From assembly GCA_900550545.1 (NCBI GenBank), contig URSS01000031.1, forward strand, positions 1 to 31,357: 31,357 nucleotides of DNA. Direction: 5' to 3'. Source of the stretch: an uncultured Lachnobacterium sp. (GTDB lineage: Bacteria; Bacillota; Clostridia; Lachnospirales; Lachnospiraceae). The notes beneath the pieces are model-generated. The model saw only the letters and a program-made list of their open reading frames with translations, was not told the DNA's origin and searched no databases. The translations under genes were made by a program, and so were the position numbers. Below are positions 25,501 to 31,357 of this stretch, piece by piece. Numbering within the stretch: position 1 is the first letter of the stretch; each line of letters starts with the position of its first letter.

Positions 25501-26682
25501 CTCGCCGGAATCCTTGATCTTCGCTGCCGGATTGTTGACTGTCAGAGACTTGACAGTCTTACCGTTCAGGTCGAGTGTCACTGCGGAAGAAATCGTGATG
25601 GGAGCAGTCACATCTGCGTCCAGCGTGACCGTACCACCGGCAGACTCTGCCGCCAGTGCTGTGGCTACGTCGGCATAGAGATTTCCGTTGCTTGTATGGG
25701 CTGCTTTTTTGAATTTGCAGACGGTACATGTGATACCATCTGTATCCCACGTATGTGCTTCCACCGCACCGCTGCCATAGCCGCATTGGCACTTTCCGCT
25801 ATGTCCTTTTCCGTCAGCCGTCGGTTTTGTTTCCTGATTGTGCGATTCCACGCCTGCCGCCCCACCATCATGCCAGTTACACCACTCACGGACTTTATAA
25901 TGATTTTTGTCATCGACCTTGAAATACTCCCACTCCTCATTCTCGTGGTCACACCATTGCAGCGTAAAGGACTTGGCTGAAAACGCAGATTGACCTTTAT
26001 TGCTGCTCCAATGGGGTTCATCCGGATTGGTTTCGGAAGCTGTTGCCCTTACCTCCTTGCCGTCAGCTTCGCATAGGATCGGTGTCGAATTCGTACTCCC
26101 TGCTTTATACAAATATACATTTTCCCCCAGTGCTCGATCCTTGCCGGTAGCCGTTAGTCTGCCGCTATACATAAATATATCCGCCGTACCGGAAGCCGTA
26201 CCGGAAGTACTATCTAAGCACTCAAATGCATTGCCGTCTGGATTATTCACAATCATCTGACCTGCAACTGTTCCAGTTGACTGGCCCATGATGTGAAGTT
26301 GTCCCCTGCTGCGGTTAATCTTCACGCTGCCATTGATCGTCAATGTCGCGTTATCGCAAAGGCAAAGGGATACGGAATCACCGACCGTCACATCACCATT
26401 AATCGTCACATTATCTTTAACTAAATAAAAAAATCCTCTGGCATTCCATTCAGTTTTATCTGCTGTGATAAAATAGTTATCAGTAATGTCCCTCTGTACC
26501 TTTTTTGCCTCTCCCTGATCAGTTGTGCCCACAATCCAATCTGCGGAAAACATGGTTTCCTTCTCAGCGATCCCTTGGATGTTCTGTACACGGATTCCGT
26601 CATCCTCCGCCCACGCTGCCGTCGGCATCATTCCGATACACAGCGTCAATGCCAGCGCAATACTTGCCAGTCGTTTCTTCAT
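22543..26682 (-). CDS. large secreted surface protein with Ig-like repeats
   Basis: A 1379-residue protein. Residues 1-25 are a signal peptide (cleavage after AAWA). About 50-330 hold a beta-helix-like segment and Cys pairs in CQCG and CTVC. About 430-990 hold several MBG/Ig-like domains, recognised by KTYGASG, KTYDGTTTLPAGF (near 634), ITYGEPLSKAGF (near 846) and repeated GNYTG/DAGTHT units. A Gly/Ser linker lies near 997-1015. About 1020-1255 end with the FTTSHFSTFAVVE motif, and the last 115 residues form a fibronectin-like end with KGKKYYYKVKV. No LPXTG, SLH or choline-binding anchor is visible. Codons look richer in G+C than in the neighbours. It is the cargo of the composite transposon. 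Likely an adhesin or cell-surface structural protein. Confidence 0.88.
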   Translation of the reverse strand: MKKRLASIALALTLCIGMMPTAAWAEDDGIRVQNIQGIAEKETMFSADWIVGTTDQGEAKKVQRDITDNYFITADKTEWNARGFFYLVKDNVTINGDVTVGDSVSLCLCDNATLTINGSVKINRSRGQLHIMGQSTGTVAGQMIVNNPDGNAFECLDSTSGTASGTADIFMYSGRLTATGKDRALGENVYLYKAGSTNSTPILCEADGKEVRATASETNPDEPHWSSNKGQSAFSAKSFTLQWCDHENEEWEYFKVDDKNHYKVREWCNWHDGGAAGVESHNQETKPTADGKGHSGKCQCGYGSGAVEAHTWDTDGITCTVCKFKKAAHTSNGNLYADVATALAAESAGGTVTLDADVTAPITISSAVTLDLNGKTVKSLTVNNPAAKIKDSGETKGTITTLTAGTGVTLGSLCEDGYGWKSKDGSWVAESAPTASHVKVEKAPIKSVTINDETAGLVVTKTYGASGVELTGKIDYGSGSGTATQKWYQVEAGTEKEILDAKSLAYELPTFLDAGTHIYRLTVTIDGYSKSCDATVTVNPADIKDAQIVVSNKDDLVFTPGADGTGTPLTANIVVNRGSKGLTAGTDYTVTGNQATDAGTHTLEIHGKGNYTGTQTARWEIQPDTVTVPTIPNIIKTYDGTTTLPAGFALGGFKSESTGKTVSLTEGKDYTMTGYYTGADVGKEKTVRLQLTLSNPNYLFDDGNSTRDLVVDQKFYPNTQIEINQAAMPKFSDTMILNIVNNQTLTYKVKLPALPQPPGACNYGGITYQITDNTLDSNYYTGNSATVDRNGVLTLPIQAVAADTESSIGTISVTVRTRNYEDAVLTVNVRAVNKIVPQKQSIDVSTITYGEPLSKAGFTAFTFVEPGTSNPVEGTLAWKEPDKRLEAGTQEADWVFTPADGAKYAGATGTVTVTVDRANVTGAPKYTAITQSGKTVSDAALTVEGGTFSRTGSVKWVDNDGNDLPKDTEVKQGTAYKWLFTPADTKNYHTLSGEIVLWAAASNGGSGGSSNGGSSAPAESSAVVTVENKAGASTEVITKTTVKDAKTETMKNAQGQDVAKTTAVVSEKIAEQLVNQAVKNKSDIIEITVSPDGKNSDAAADSVKSTELTLPKSTVISIAKDTDADLVIRTGHGEVVLDNKTLQTMASKAGGDPVQIVVSENTQLTDAQKSATDVIGSNGRLFDLAAKVGDSQLHDFEGGKAHITLPVPKALKGKEICVVYINDEGLCEIINHSMEIIGGDSYVKFTTSHFSTFAVVENTAAQEQAQWKARLNQVGFKAVTAKTEKKNVRIRLAVKKDKKLIAELGAMGYTVKYRFYRSQKKSTGYKALATKKNNTFVSTKGTKGKKYYYKVKVLVYDNDKLLAQTKLGQCSAGAKKWNK

Positions 26683-26716
26683 GCTTCGTCCTCCTTATTT
26701 CCTGTGTATTACAGTA

Positions 26717-26781
26717 ATTATATCAACTGGAGACCTTTTTTGACTTTCAGCGACACGAATTACACTTTTTTCGACATGAAC
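26717..26781 (-). promoter_or_regulatory. promoter with two tandem 18-bp repeats
   Basis: A perfect TATAAT (26717-26722, minus) has a poor -35. Just upstream are two direct repeats, ACTTTCAGCGACACGAAT (26743-26760) and ACTTTTTTCGACATGAAC (26764-26781), offset by 21 bases. Two sites on one face of the helix over a weak -35 suggest activator control; the spacing is like that of LytTR-type regulators. Confidence 0.6.
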
Positions 26782-26864
26782 AATGGTGTTTCAACAAAAG
26801 GGCGTGTGAAAAAACGAGAGTTTTTCTGTGCAAAAACTTTGCAGTGCATGATCCACATTCGTCA

Positions 26865-26893
26865 CTGGTCAATCATGCAGGCATGTTGACCAG
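26865..26893. repeat. 29-base inverted repeat at the inner end of IS copy 2
   Basis: CTGGTCAA...TTGACCAG arms of 8 bp enclose a further partial pairing. It overlaps the first three bases of the insertion-sequence end. No T run follows. Confidence 0.5.
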
Positions 26894-27682
26894 CTTTGAA
26901 AGGTAAATTTATTTTACAGCCTGTCAATTTGGAAGATTCATATTTTTTCACATTTCTTATAAATTTAGGAAAGTTATCCACATTGGATAATTACACTGAT
27001 TCCTCTACGAAAAAAATGTGTATAAATTTGTATTTTCCTCTTGGCAAGCCTCACCTTCTTTGCTAAAATGTAATCAGTTTAAAACTGCGTTATGCAGCTC
27101 CACTTTTATATCTTCTGTTTTCGTTAGTTGCCGACCAAAGCTGGCTAATAATTCAGGAGATATATTTTTTTGCAGTTTTTTTATTTCATTTTTCTTCAAA
27201 TAATAATACTCATAAAGTTGCTTTATGAAATCTGCTATCTGCTCCATTAGATAATGATTCATTTGTGCCTGCTCATTCCAGCTGCATGCGTGCTCGATAT
27301 TCCCCTGCCAATGCTTCTGGCGGTTAAATCCCTGATTTTCCATCTGTTCCTTCCGGCTTTCACAATCCTGTTTTATTTTTTCTTCACTCTGATTGATATA
27401 CTCCTCCGAATTTTCAATTCCTGCATGCTTGAAATTCCACCTATACATTTATAATACAGGACTCCCAGCATGACTTTTACGGTATAATCAATATAACTCT
27501 GATTTCGTGGATCATTTACCTCGACGAATCTTGAAAATAAGTCGGAATAATATTTGTTTTGAATCTTATTGCATTCTACAATAGGATTTTTTCAAGTTTT
27601 TTCTTTTATTTTACCTTATCGCAAAGAATTATTCCTTAAATCAAGCATATTTAATGCGAATTATTTTTACCTTTCAAAACTG
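26891..27682 (-). mobile_element. insertion-sequence remnant, copy 2
   Basis: A 792-bp element with both ends present: CAGCTTTGAAAGGTAAA at 26891 and CAGTTTTGAAAGGTAAA read inward from 27682. It holds a transposase with internal deletions. The stretch 26930-27073 between the inner end and the transposase stop shows nothing else. Confidence 0.75.
27074..27600 (-). pseudogene. transposase pseudogene, internally deleted
   Basis: Two reading frames join. The upstream frame (about 27600-27430) reads YYSDLFSRFVEVNDPRNQSY and continues to KCIGGISSMQ, an N-terminal transposase region without a start ATG. The next frame (27448-27074) reads IENSEEYINQSEEKIKQDCE and then jumps to ENQGFNRQKHWQGNIEHACS and LASFGRQLTK, the C-terminal part. 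The middle, including any catalytic core segments, is missing at two deletion points. Same family as the fragment at 22197-22487, as judged from memory of the family. Not functional. Confidence 0.75.
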
Positions 27683-28538
27683 GCTTTTCTATACATATAT
27701 CTACTATCACAGCAACAAACACCTCACACAACACGATCAGTGTTCCGGTAGCAAGCCGGTTCAAAAATCCCGCCATATCATCCAAACGATGCAACATATC
27801 ACTATACACATAGGTCAGATAAACATTTGCAACTGCCGGATAAGTTCCCATATGCACCAGCGGTGCCGCACATCTCGTTCTCCGCACAAAATCCACCACC
27901 AAAATAACCAGGTTGATCACGAACACAACAATCAGCCTCCCCTCCAGATACCATCCGACTGAAGATGGCTGCATATGAAAAGGCATCTGCCCCCGGCTGG
28001 TCATCATGGTATTGATGATCATCCCGGCAATCATGTACTCTCCGGATATGATACTGATTGCAATCGTCCACTTTCCAAAACGATCAGATCCCACAGCTTT
28101 CGTTCGATGATCCATTATATATTTCGCTGTCAACAGGATCAGCGCAACGGCAAGTTCCGCATAAGTCATACTGTCTATTGTGTTTCCCTGAAAAGCAAGA
28201 CCTCCTTTCATAAGCAGATAACACAACATTACGATTGCAACTCCGTTTTCGACAAGCTTACGTATTTTTTCCTTGCCCTGTATCTTGGCAACGCGCACAA
28301 CTTCCGTAATCGCGGTATCCTGATCACTGTCTTTTGTCCCAGTGATAATATCCTGAATCCGTAGTTCAAGCATCTGTGCCAATGGCTCGATTACACCGAT
28401 ATCCGGAAAAGTCTCGCCGTTCTCCCATCTGGATATTGCTTTATTCGATACGCCGATCAGATCTCCGAGTTCGCTTTGGGTATATCCCTTGTTGATCCGC
28501 GCCTGCCGTATTATCTTTCCGGTTTTCTCTTTGTTCAT
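27651..28538 (-). CDS. XRE regulator with membrane domain, 3' end altered by insertion
   Basis: A 295-residue protein. Residues 8-62 are an XRE/Cro helix-turn-helix (GYTQSELGDLIGVSNKAISR, WENG). After a linker (about 70-95) come about six hydrophobic helices through residue 283. Such proteins tie DNA binding to an event at the membrane; the signal is unknown. The last ten residues, PVLKGKNNSH, are encoded by the insertion-sequence end. Before insertion the gene would have ended EKHK. The regulator may still work, since only the tail changed. AGGAAGGGG precedes the ATG. Confidence 0.85.
   Translation of the reverse strand: MNKEKTGKIIRQARINKGYTQSELGDLIGVSNKAISRWENGETFPDIGVIEPLAQMLELRIQDIITGTKDSDQDTAITEVVRVAKIQGKEKIRKLVENGVAIVMLCYLLMKGGLAFQGNTIDSMTYAELAVALILLTAKYIMDHRTKAVGSDRFGKWTIAISIISGEYMIAGMIINTMMTSRGQMPFHMQPSSVGWYLEGRLIVVFVINLVILVVDFVRRTRCAAPLVHMGTYPAVANVYLTYVYSDMLHRLDDMAGFLNRLATGTLIVLCEVFVAVIVDICIEKPVLKGKNNSH
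27683..27691. repeat. right target-site duplication of the composite transposon
   Basis: GCTTTTCTA, identical to 22165-22173, lying in the last intact codons of the XRE gene. Confidence 0.85.
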
Positions 28539-28570
28539 AAGGTTCGCCCCTTCCTGTCTTTGATGAGTCC

Positions 28571-28599
28571 ATCATACTTTGCACAGAGGCAAAACACAA
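28571..28599 (-). promoter_or_regulatory. promoter of the XRE gene
   Basis: TTGTGT (28594-28599) and TATGAT (28571-28576) on the minus strand, 17 bases apart. The 355-base gap 28539-28893 holds this, a 7-bp hairpin at 28686-28707 without a T run, and a terminator at 28839; I see no gene in it. Confidence 0.6.
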
Positions 28600-28826
28600 T
28601 CCACTATGGTGAGAATGCCTATAAATTCAACAAATTCTACTTTGCGTCAAGTTCTAAAAAGTGTCTTTGGCGCTTCAACTCCCTTACCCCTCATTCATGA
28701 GAGGGGTTATAAAATTATTACAAAAATATTTTTCTACTTCTTCACAATGTTTCAACGTGTTTTTTTCATATATTGCTACATTGTCCAAGAGTATCATGTC
28801 CTTCATCTGCTAGTTTCTTTTGTCTT

Positions 28827-28874
28827 GCAATAAAATAAGGTCTCCTATGATTTAATATTTTATCATAGAAGACC
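28827..28874 (-). terminator. terminator of the fructokinase gene
   Basis: Arms of 13 bases (28839-28851, 28862-28874) pair with one G-U on the minus strand; TTATTTTATTG follows. It begins 20 bases after the stop codon. Confidence 0.8.
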
Positions 28875-28893
28875 CTAAAATCCTATTATGTAG

Positions 28894-29781
28894 TTATTGT
28901 TCCAGCATTCCCAAACACATCGCACCTAAGATACCCGGATTTTCGCCAAGCGCCGGTGCCACAATATACTGATCAATCTTCGCGTCCAACATTTCATGAT
29001 CAACGTAGCCATTTAATAATTCTTTCACTTTCTCTCGCACCATCGCAAACAACTGCTTCTGATGCATCACTCCGCCCCATAATACGATTTTCTGTGGAGA
29101 ATAGCATAACACATAATTGGAGATTGCCTGTGCGAGATAAAACGCCTCCATCTCCCATACTTCCGGCTTGTCGGCCAGTTCGATCGCAGGTTTTCCCCAG
29201 CGTTTTTCTATGGCAGGGCCGGCGGCGAGTCCTTCTGCGCAATTGGCGTGAAACGGACAGTTTCCCTTAAAATAATCCCCGGGATGGCGTTCCAAAAGGA
29301 TATGACCGCCTTCCGGATGCACCAATCCATGCACCAGCTTTCCATTGCAGTACACCCCGACCCCGATTCCGGTTCCCACGGTAATATAAATCGCCGATTC
29401 GCAGCCTTTTGCAGCTCCCCAGACTACTTCTCCGAGGATCGCCCCATTTACATCCGTATCAAAGCCAACCGGAATCTGCAAGGCATTTTTAAATGCTCCT
29501 ACGATGTCACAATATGCCCATCCCGGCTTTGGTGTCTTTGTGATGCAACCATAGGTTGCGGAATTGCGGTTTAAGTCAACCGGTCCAAAACAACCGATTC
29601 CCAATGTCTTAATATCCCACTTCTGAAAATACTGAATCATTTCCGGCAGTGTTTCTTCCGGACTTTTTGTTGGAACAGAGATGCGATCCACAATCTTTAC
29701 TTCCGCCTCCAGCGATCCATCTGTTTCTCCGATTGCGCAGACCATCTTCGTGCCGCCTGCTTCAATTCCTCCAATTAACAT
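28894..29781 (-). CDS. scrK: ROK-family fructokinase
   Basis: A 295-residue sugar kinase that phosphorylates fructose with ATP. The ATP loop is GGIEAGGTKMVCAIG at the start, the catalytic Asp lies in GFDTDVNGA, and the Zn-site segment HPGDYFKGNCPFHANCAEGL has the His/Cys pattern of ROK fructokinases. I start at MLIGGIEAGG because AAGGAG is 9 bases before it; the frame runs ten codons further up over the ribosome site. It follows a GH32 fructosidase, which releases the fructose it would use. A mannokinase-like activity is possible. Confidence 0.9.
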   Translation of the reverse strand: MLIGGIEAGGTKMVCAIGETDGSLEAEVKIVDRISVPTKSPEETLPEMIQYFQKWDIKTLGIGCFGPVDLNRNSATYGCITKTPKPGWAYCDIVGAFKNALQIPVGFDTDVNGAILGEVVWGAAKGCESAIYITVGTGIGVGVYCNGKLVHGLVHPEGGHILLERHPGDYFKGNCPFHANCAEGLAAGPAIEKRWGKPAIELADKPEVWEMEAFYLAQAISNYVLCYSPQKIVLWGGVMHQKQLFAMVREKVKELLNGYVDHEMLDAKIDQYIVAPALGENPGILGAMCLGMLEQ

Positions 29782-29802
29782 GCTCGTTTTCTCCTTTTCA
29801 TC

Positions 29803-29849
29803 ATCGATCACTTTATAAGCGATTGCGAAACTCCTAATCGATCACTTTA
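29803..29849. repeat. duplicated 13-mer upstream of fructokinase
   Basis: ATCGATCACTTTA occurs at 29803-29815 and 29837-29849, 34 bases apart, in the gap between the GH32 gene and fructokinase. It contains the palindrome ATCGAT. It may be a regulator site or a small duplication. Confidence 0.6.
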
Positions 29850-29889
29850 GTGTTTACAAAACTCTGGTCGATCTAGTTTATATCTCTAT

Positions 29890-31302
29890 CTAGCATACCA
29901 CATTTTCATCCATTTCGTAGATAAAACTCTTTTCAATTTCAAGATCGCCGTCTAATGTGAACAGCTTCACCTGATATGGTTCTTCCGGAAAGAGCAGATC
30001 GGTCATAACAACTTCCCCGTCATTAATGAACAGCTCACTCTGTGAGACATCCAGCAGCAATCTGACCTTTAAATATTTCTCATTAAAATCAACAGACGCC
30101 TTATATTTTCCCGGGAATTTTTCATGGGCATTAATGCCTGCATTTGTTCTGTCCACATAGCAGATATGTTCATTTTTACAGAATGTAATTTCAAACTGCT
30201 TTCCCATACCTGTCGAAATTCTGATTCCAAACGCAGGTGCATTGATCTTTTCGGCCGGGTATGAAATCAGCAGCTCCAAAGCATCCACTTTATTACAAAG
30301 CGTCCATTCTTCCCCGGCACCCATCTTAATATTTCTCATTTCGCGTTCATTTTTTCGGAGACTTTGCATCTCTTCCACTGGCTGTTGTACCAAAAGATAT
30401 CTGGTACCTTTCTTTTTTAATTTCAATTCGCGGACACAGGACATCTGCCCCTTAAACGGACTTGTTGGCATATAATCACGATATTGCCAGTTATCCGCCC
30501 ATGCGATCATCAATCTTCTTTGATCCGGCACATGGTTCCATGTCACTCCCGCATAGAAATCTTTTCCGTAATCCACCCAGGTTCCGTCTTTTTGATTCTC
30601 AACGGTTTCAAAGCTTCTTCCGTCAAATTCTCCGACAAAATACTTCATGCCGGTTCCACCTGCCGGTGATCCATCGCTCACGCTTACCGTCAGAACCCAT
30701 TTGTTTTCTCCGGTTTCCCCGATTGTCATCGGGAAGAGATCCGGGCACTCCCATACACCGGAATGATCGTCTGCGGTTCCTCCAAATGAGGACATTTTTT
30801 CCCAGTGAATCAGATCCTGTGACTCATACAAAATTACACAATCTCCACCAGTAACAACCATCACCCATTTGTCTTCATATCGAAACACTTTCGGGTCACG
30901 AAAATCCGGCCGGTCATCTGTTAAGATCGGATTTTTCTCATATTTTTTCCAGGTCCGTCCCTTATCATAACTGAATGCAACGCCCTGGCTCTGCCTTCCG
31001 GTCGCATGCTCACAGTAAGTAAAAAATGCCGCCATTCTCTGATTTTCTTCATCCACAACGGCACTTCCGGACCAGATTTGTCCGATCTCGTCCGGCTCGA
31101 TTGCCTTTGGCAGTCTCTTCCAGTGCACGAGATCTTCGCTTACTGCATGTCCCCAGTAAATCTGTTCATTGATATTATACTGATGAAAAAGATGATATTC
31201 TCCCTCATAATATACCAGTCCGTTCGGGTCATTGATCACAAAATCTTTTGCCGAAAAATGAATTTTAGGTCTATATTTTTCCATATGAATACCGTCGGGC
31301 AT
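29890..31302 (-). CDS. GH32 fructan beta-fructosidase (levanase-type)
   Basis: A 470-residue GH32 enzyme that splits terminal fructose from fructans or sucrose. The nucleophile is D25 in INDPNG, the transition-state Asp D136 in FRDPKVF, and the acid/base E185 in WECPDLF. QIWSGSAVVD, GMKYFVGEFDGRSF and TWVDYGKDFYAG follow the levanase/inulinase pattern more than that of sucrose-6-phosphate hydrolases. The five-blade propeller (about 10-320) is followed by a beta-sandwich. No signal peptide, so it is probably cytoplasmic. The start is uncertain: Met 1 and Met 7 both lack a good ribosome site. The gene lies at the window's right end. Confidence 0.9.
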   Translation of the reverse strand: MPDGIHMEKYRPKIHFSAKDFVINDPNGLVYYEGEYHLFHQYNINEQIYWGHAVSEDLVHWKRLPKAIEPDEIGQIWSGSAVVDEENQRMAAFFTYCEHATGRQSQGVAFSYDKGRTWKKYEKNPILTDDRPDFRDPKVFRYEDKWVMVVTGGDCVILYESQDLIHWEKMSSFGGTADDHSGVWECPDLFPMTIGETGENKWVLTVSVSDGSPAGGTGMKYFVGEFDGRSFETVENQKDGTWVDYGKDFYAGVTWNHVPDQRRLMIAWADNWQYRDYMPTSPFKGQMSCVRELKLKKKGTRYLLVQQPVEEMQSLRKNEREMRNIKMGAGEEWTLCNKVDALELLISYPAEKINAPAFGIRISTGMGKQFEITFCKNEHICYVDRTNAGINAHEKFPGKYKASVDFNEKYLKVRLLLDVSQSELFINDGEVVMTDLLFPEEPYQVKLFTLDGDLEIEKSFIYEMDENVVC

Positions 31303-31333
31303 TCACAAAAAAAATGAATAACCGCCCCTTCTG

Positions 31334-31357
31334 TTTTTTTTTTTTTTTTTTTTTTTT
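31334..31357. other. 24-T run at the window end
   Basis: The window ends in 24 T. On the minus strand this is a poly-A tract about 30 bases upstream of the GH32 start. It may be the end of an assembly contig. Confidence 0.7.

Larger units (their letters stand above)
22174..27682. mobile_element. composite transposon carrying a surface-protein gene
   Basis: The unit is 5509 bp. Its two outer ends are a 17-bp perfect inverted repeat, CAGTTTTGAAAGGTAAA (22174-22190 on plus; 27666-27682 on minus). Outside them lies a perfect 9-bp direct repeat. Inside are two decayed copies of one insertion sequence in the same orientation, flanking the 1379-residue surface protein. Removing the unit plus one 9-bp copy restores a normal end to the XRE gene. 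Both transposases are broken, so it is probably immobile now. Confidence 0.85.

Noticed and set aside
28686..28707. Hairpin ACCCCTC/GAGGGGT as a terminator
   Set aside because: No T run follows on either strand; left as an unassigned small hairpin.
29890..31302. Sucrose-6-phosphate hydrolase (ScrB)
   Set aside because: The fructokinase context invites this, but the segments around the acid/base and the WVDYGKDFYAG region fit the levanase type better; no PTS gene is visible.

Overview
The window looks like a chromosome piece from an anaerobic low-GC Firmicute of class Clostridia, most likely a gut Lachnospiraceae. The reasons are strong AGGAGG-type ribosome binding sites, a 56-residue 2[4Fe-4S] ferredoxin, an F-type ATP synthase whose c subunit carries Na+-type ligands, and gene order sua5 - phosphatase-like - upp - atp, which resembles the Bacillus ywlC-ywlE-upp-atp region. 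The species cannot be named from the sequence alone. Nearly every gene is on the minus strand; only a MerR regulator and a HAD phosphatase are on the plus strand. The right edge is a 24-T homopolymer and probably a contig end.

Layout on the minus strand, read from high to low coordinate. (1) 31302-28894: a levanase-type GH32 fructosidase and a ROK fructokinase, a small fructan or sucrose module. (2) 28538-27651: a membrane-anchored XRE regulator. (3) 27682-22174: a 5.5-kb composite transposon. Two decayed copies of one insertion sequence flank a 1379-residue secreted surface protein, and a perfect 9-bp target duplication brackets the unit. It inserted into the last codons of the XRE gene. (4) 22087-19818: an OPT-family transporter followed by a PqqD-like protein. 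(5) 19692-19522: the ferredoxin, convergent with the HAD phosphatase (18630-19424, plus). (6) 18449-12079: a DUF protein, a cytidylate-kinase-like protein, a 166-bp MITE-like palindrome, a LacI regulator and two GH13 alpha-glucosidases with different predicted linkage preference. (7) 11427-12086 (plus): a MerR regulator, divergent from sua5. (8) 11225-8537: sua5, a phosphatase-like protein lacking its catalytic Cys, upp and comEB (dCMP deaminase). (9) 8309-973: the complete ATP synthase operon atpZ-I-B-E-F-H-A-G-D-C, followed by an unlisted 46-residue membrane peptide and a terminator. (10) 661-61: a receiver-only response regulator overlapping a small membrane protein.

The pieces fit a saccharolytic anaerobe. 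GH13 and GH32 enzymes with a LacI regulator and a fructokinase feed sugars to glycolysis, ferredoxin carries electrons, and the ATP synthase is probably coupled to Na+. The most interesting structures are the composite transposon with its restored pre-insertion reading frame, the hairpin arrays on both sides of atpE, the MITE-like palindrome that supplies a stop codon, and the phosphatase-like protein with Ser in place of its nucleophile. I found no tRNA, rRNA or CRISPR array.
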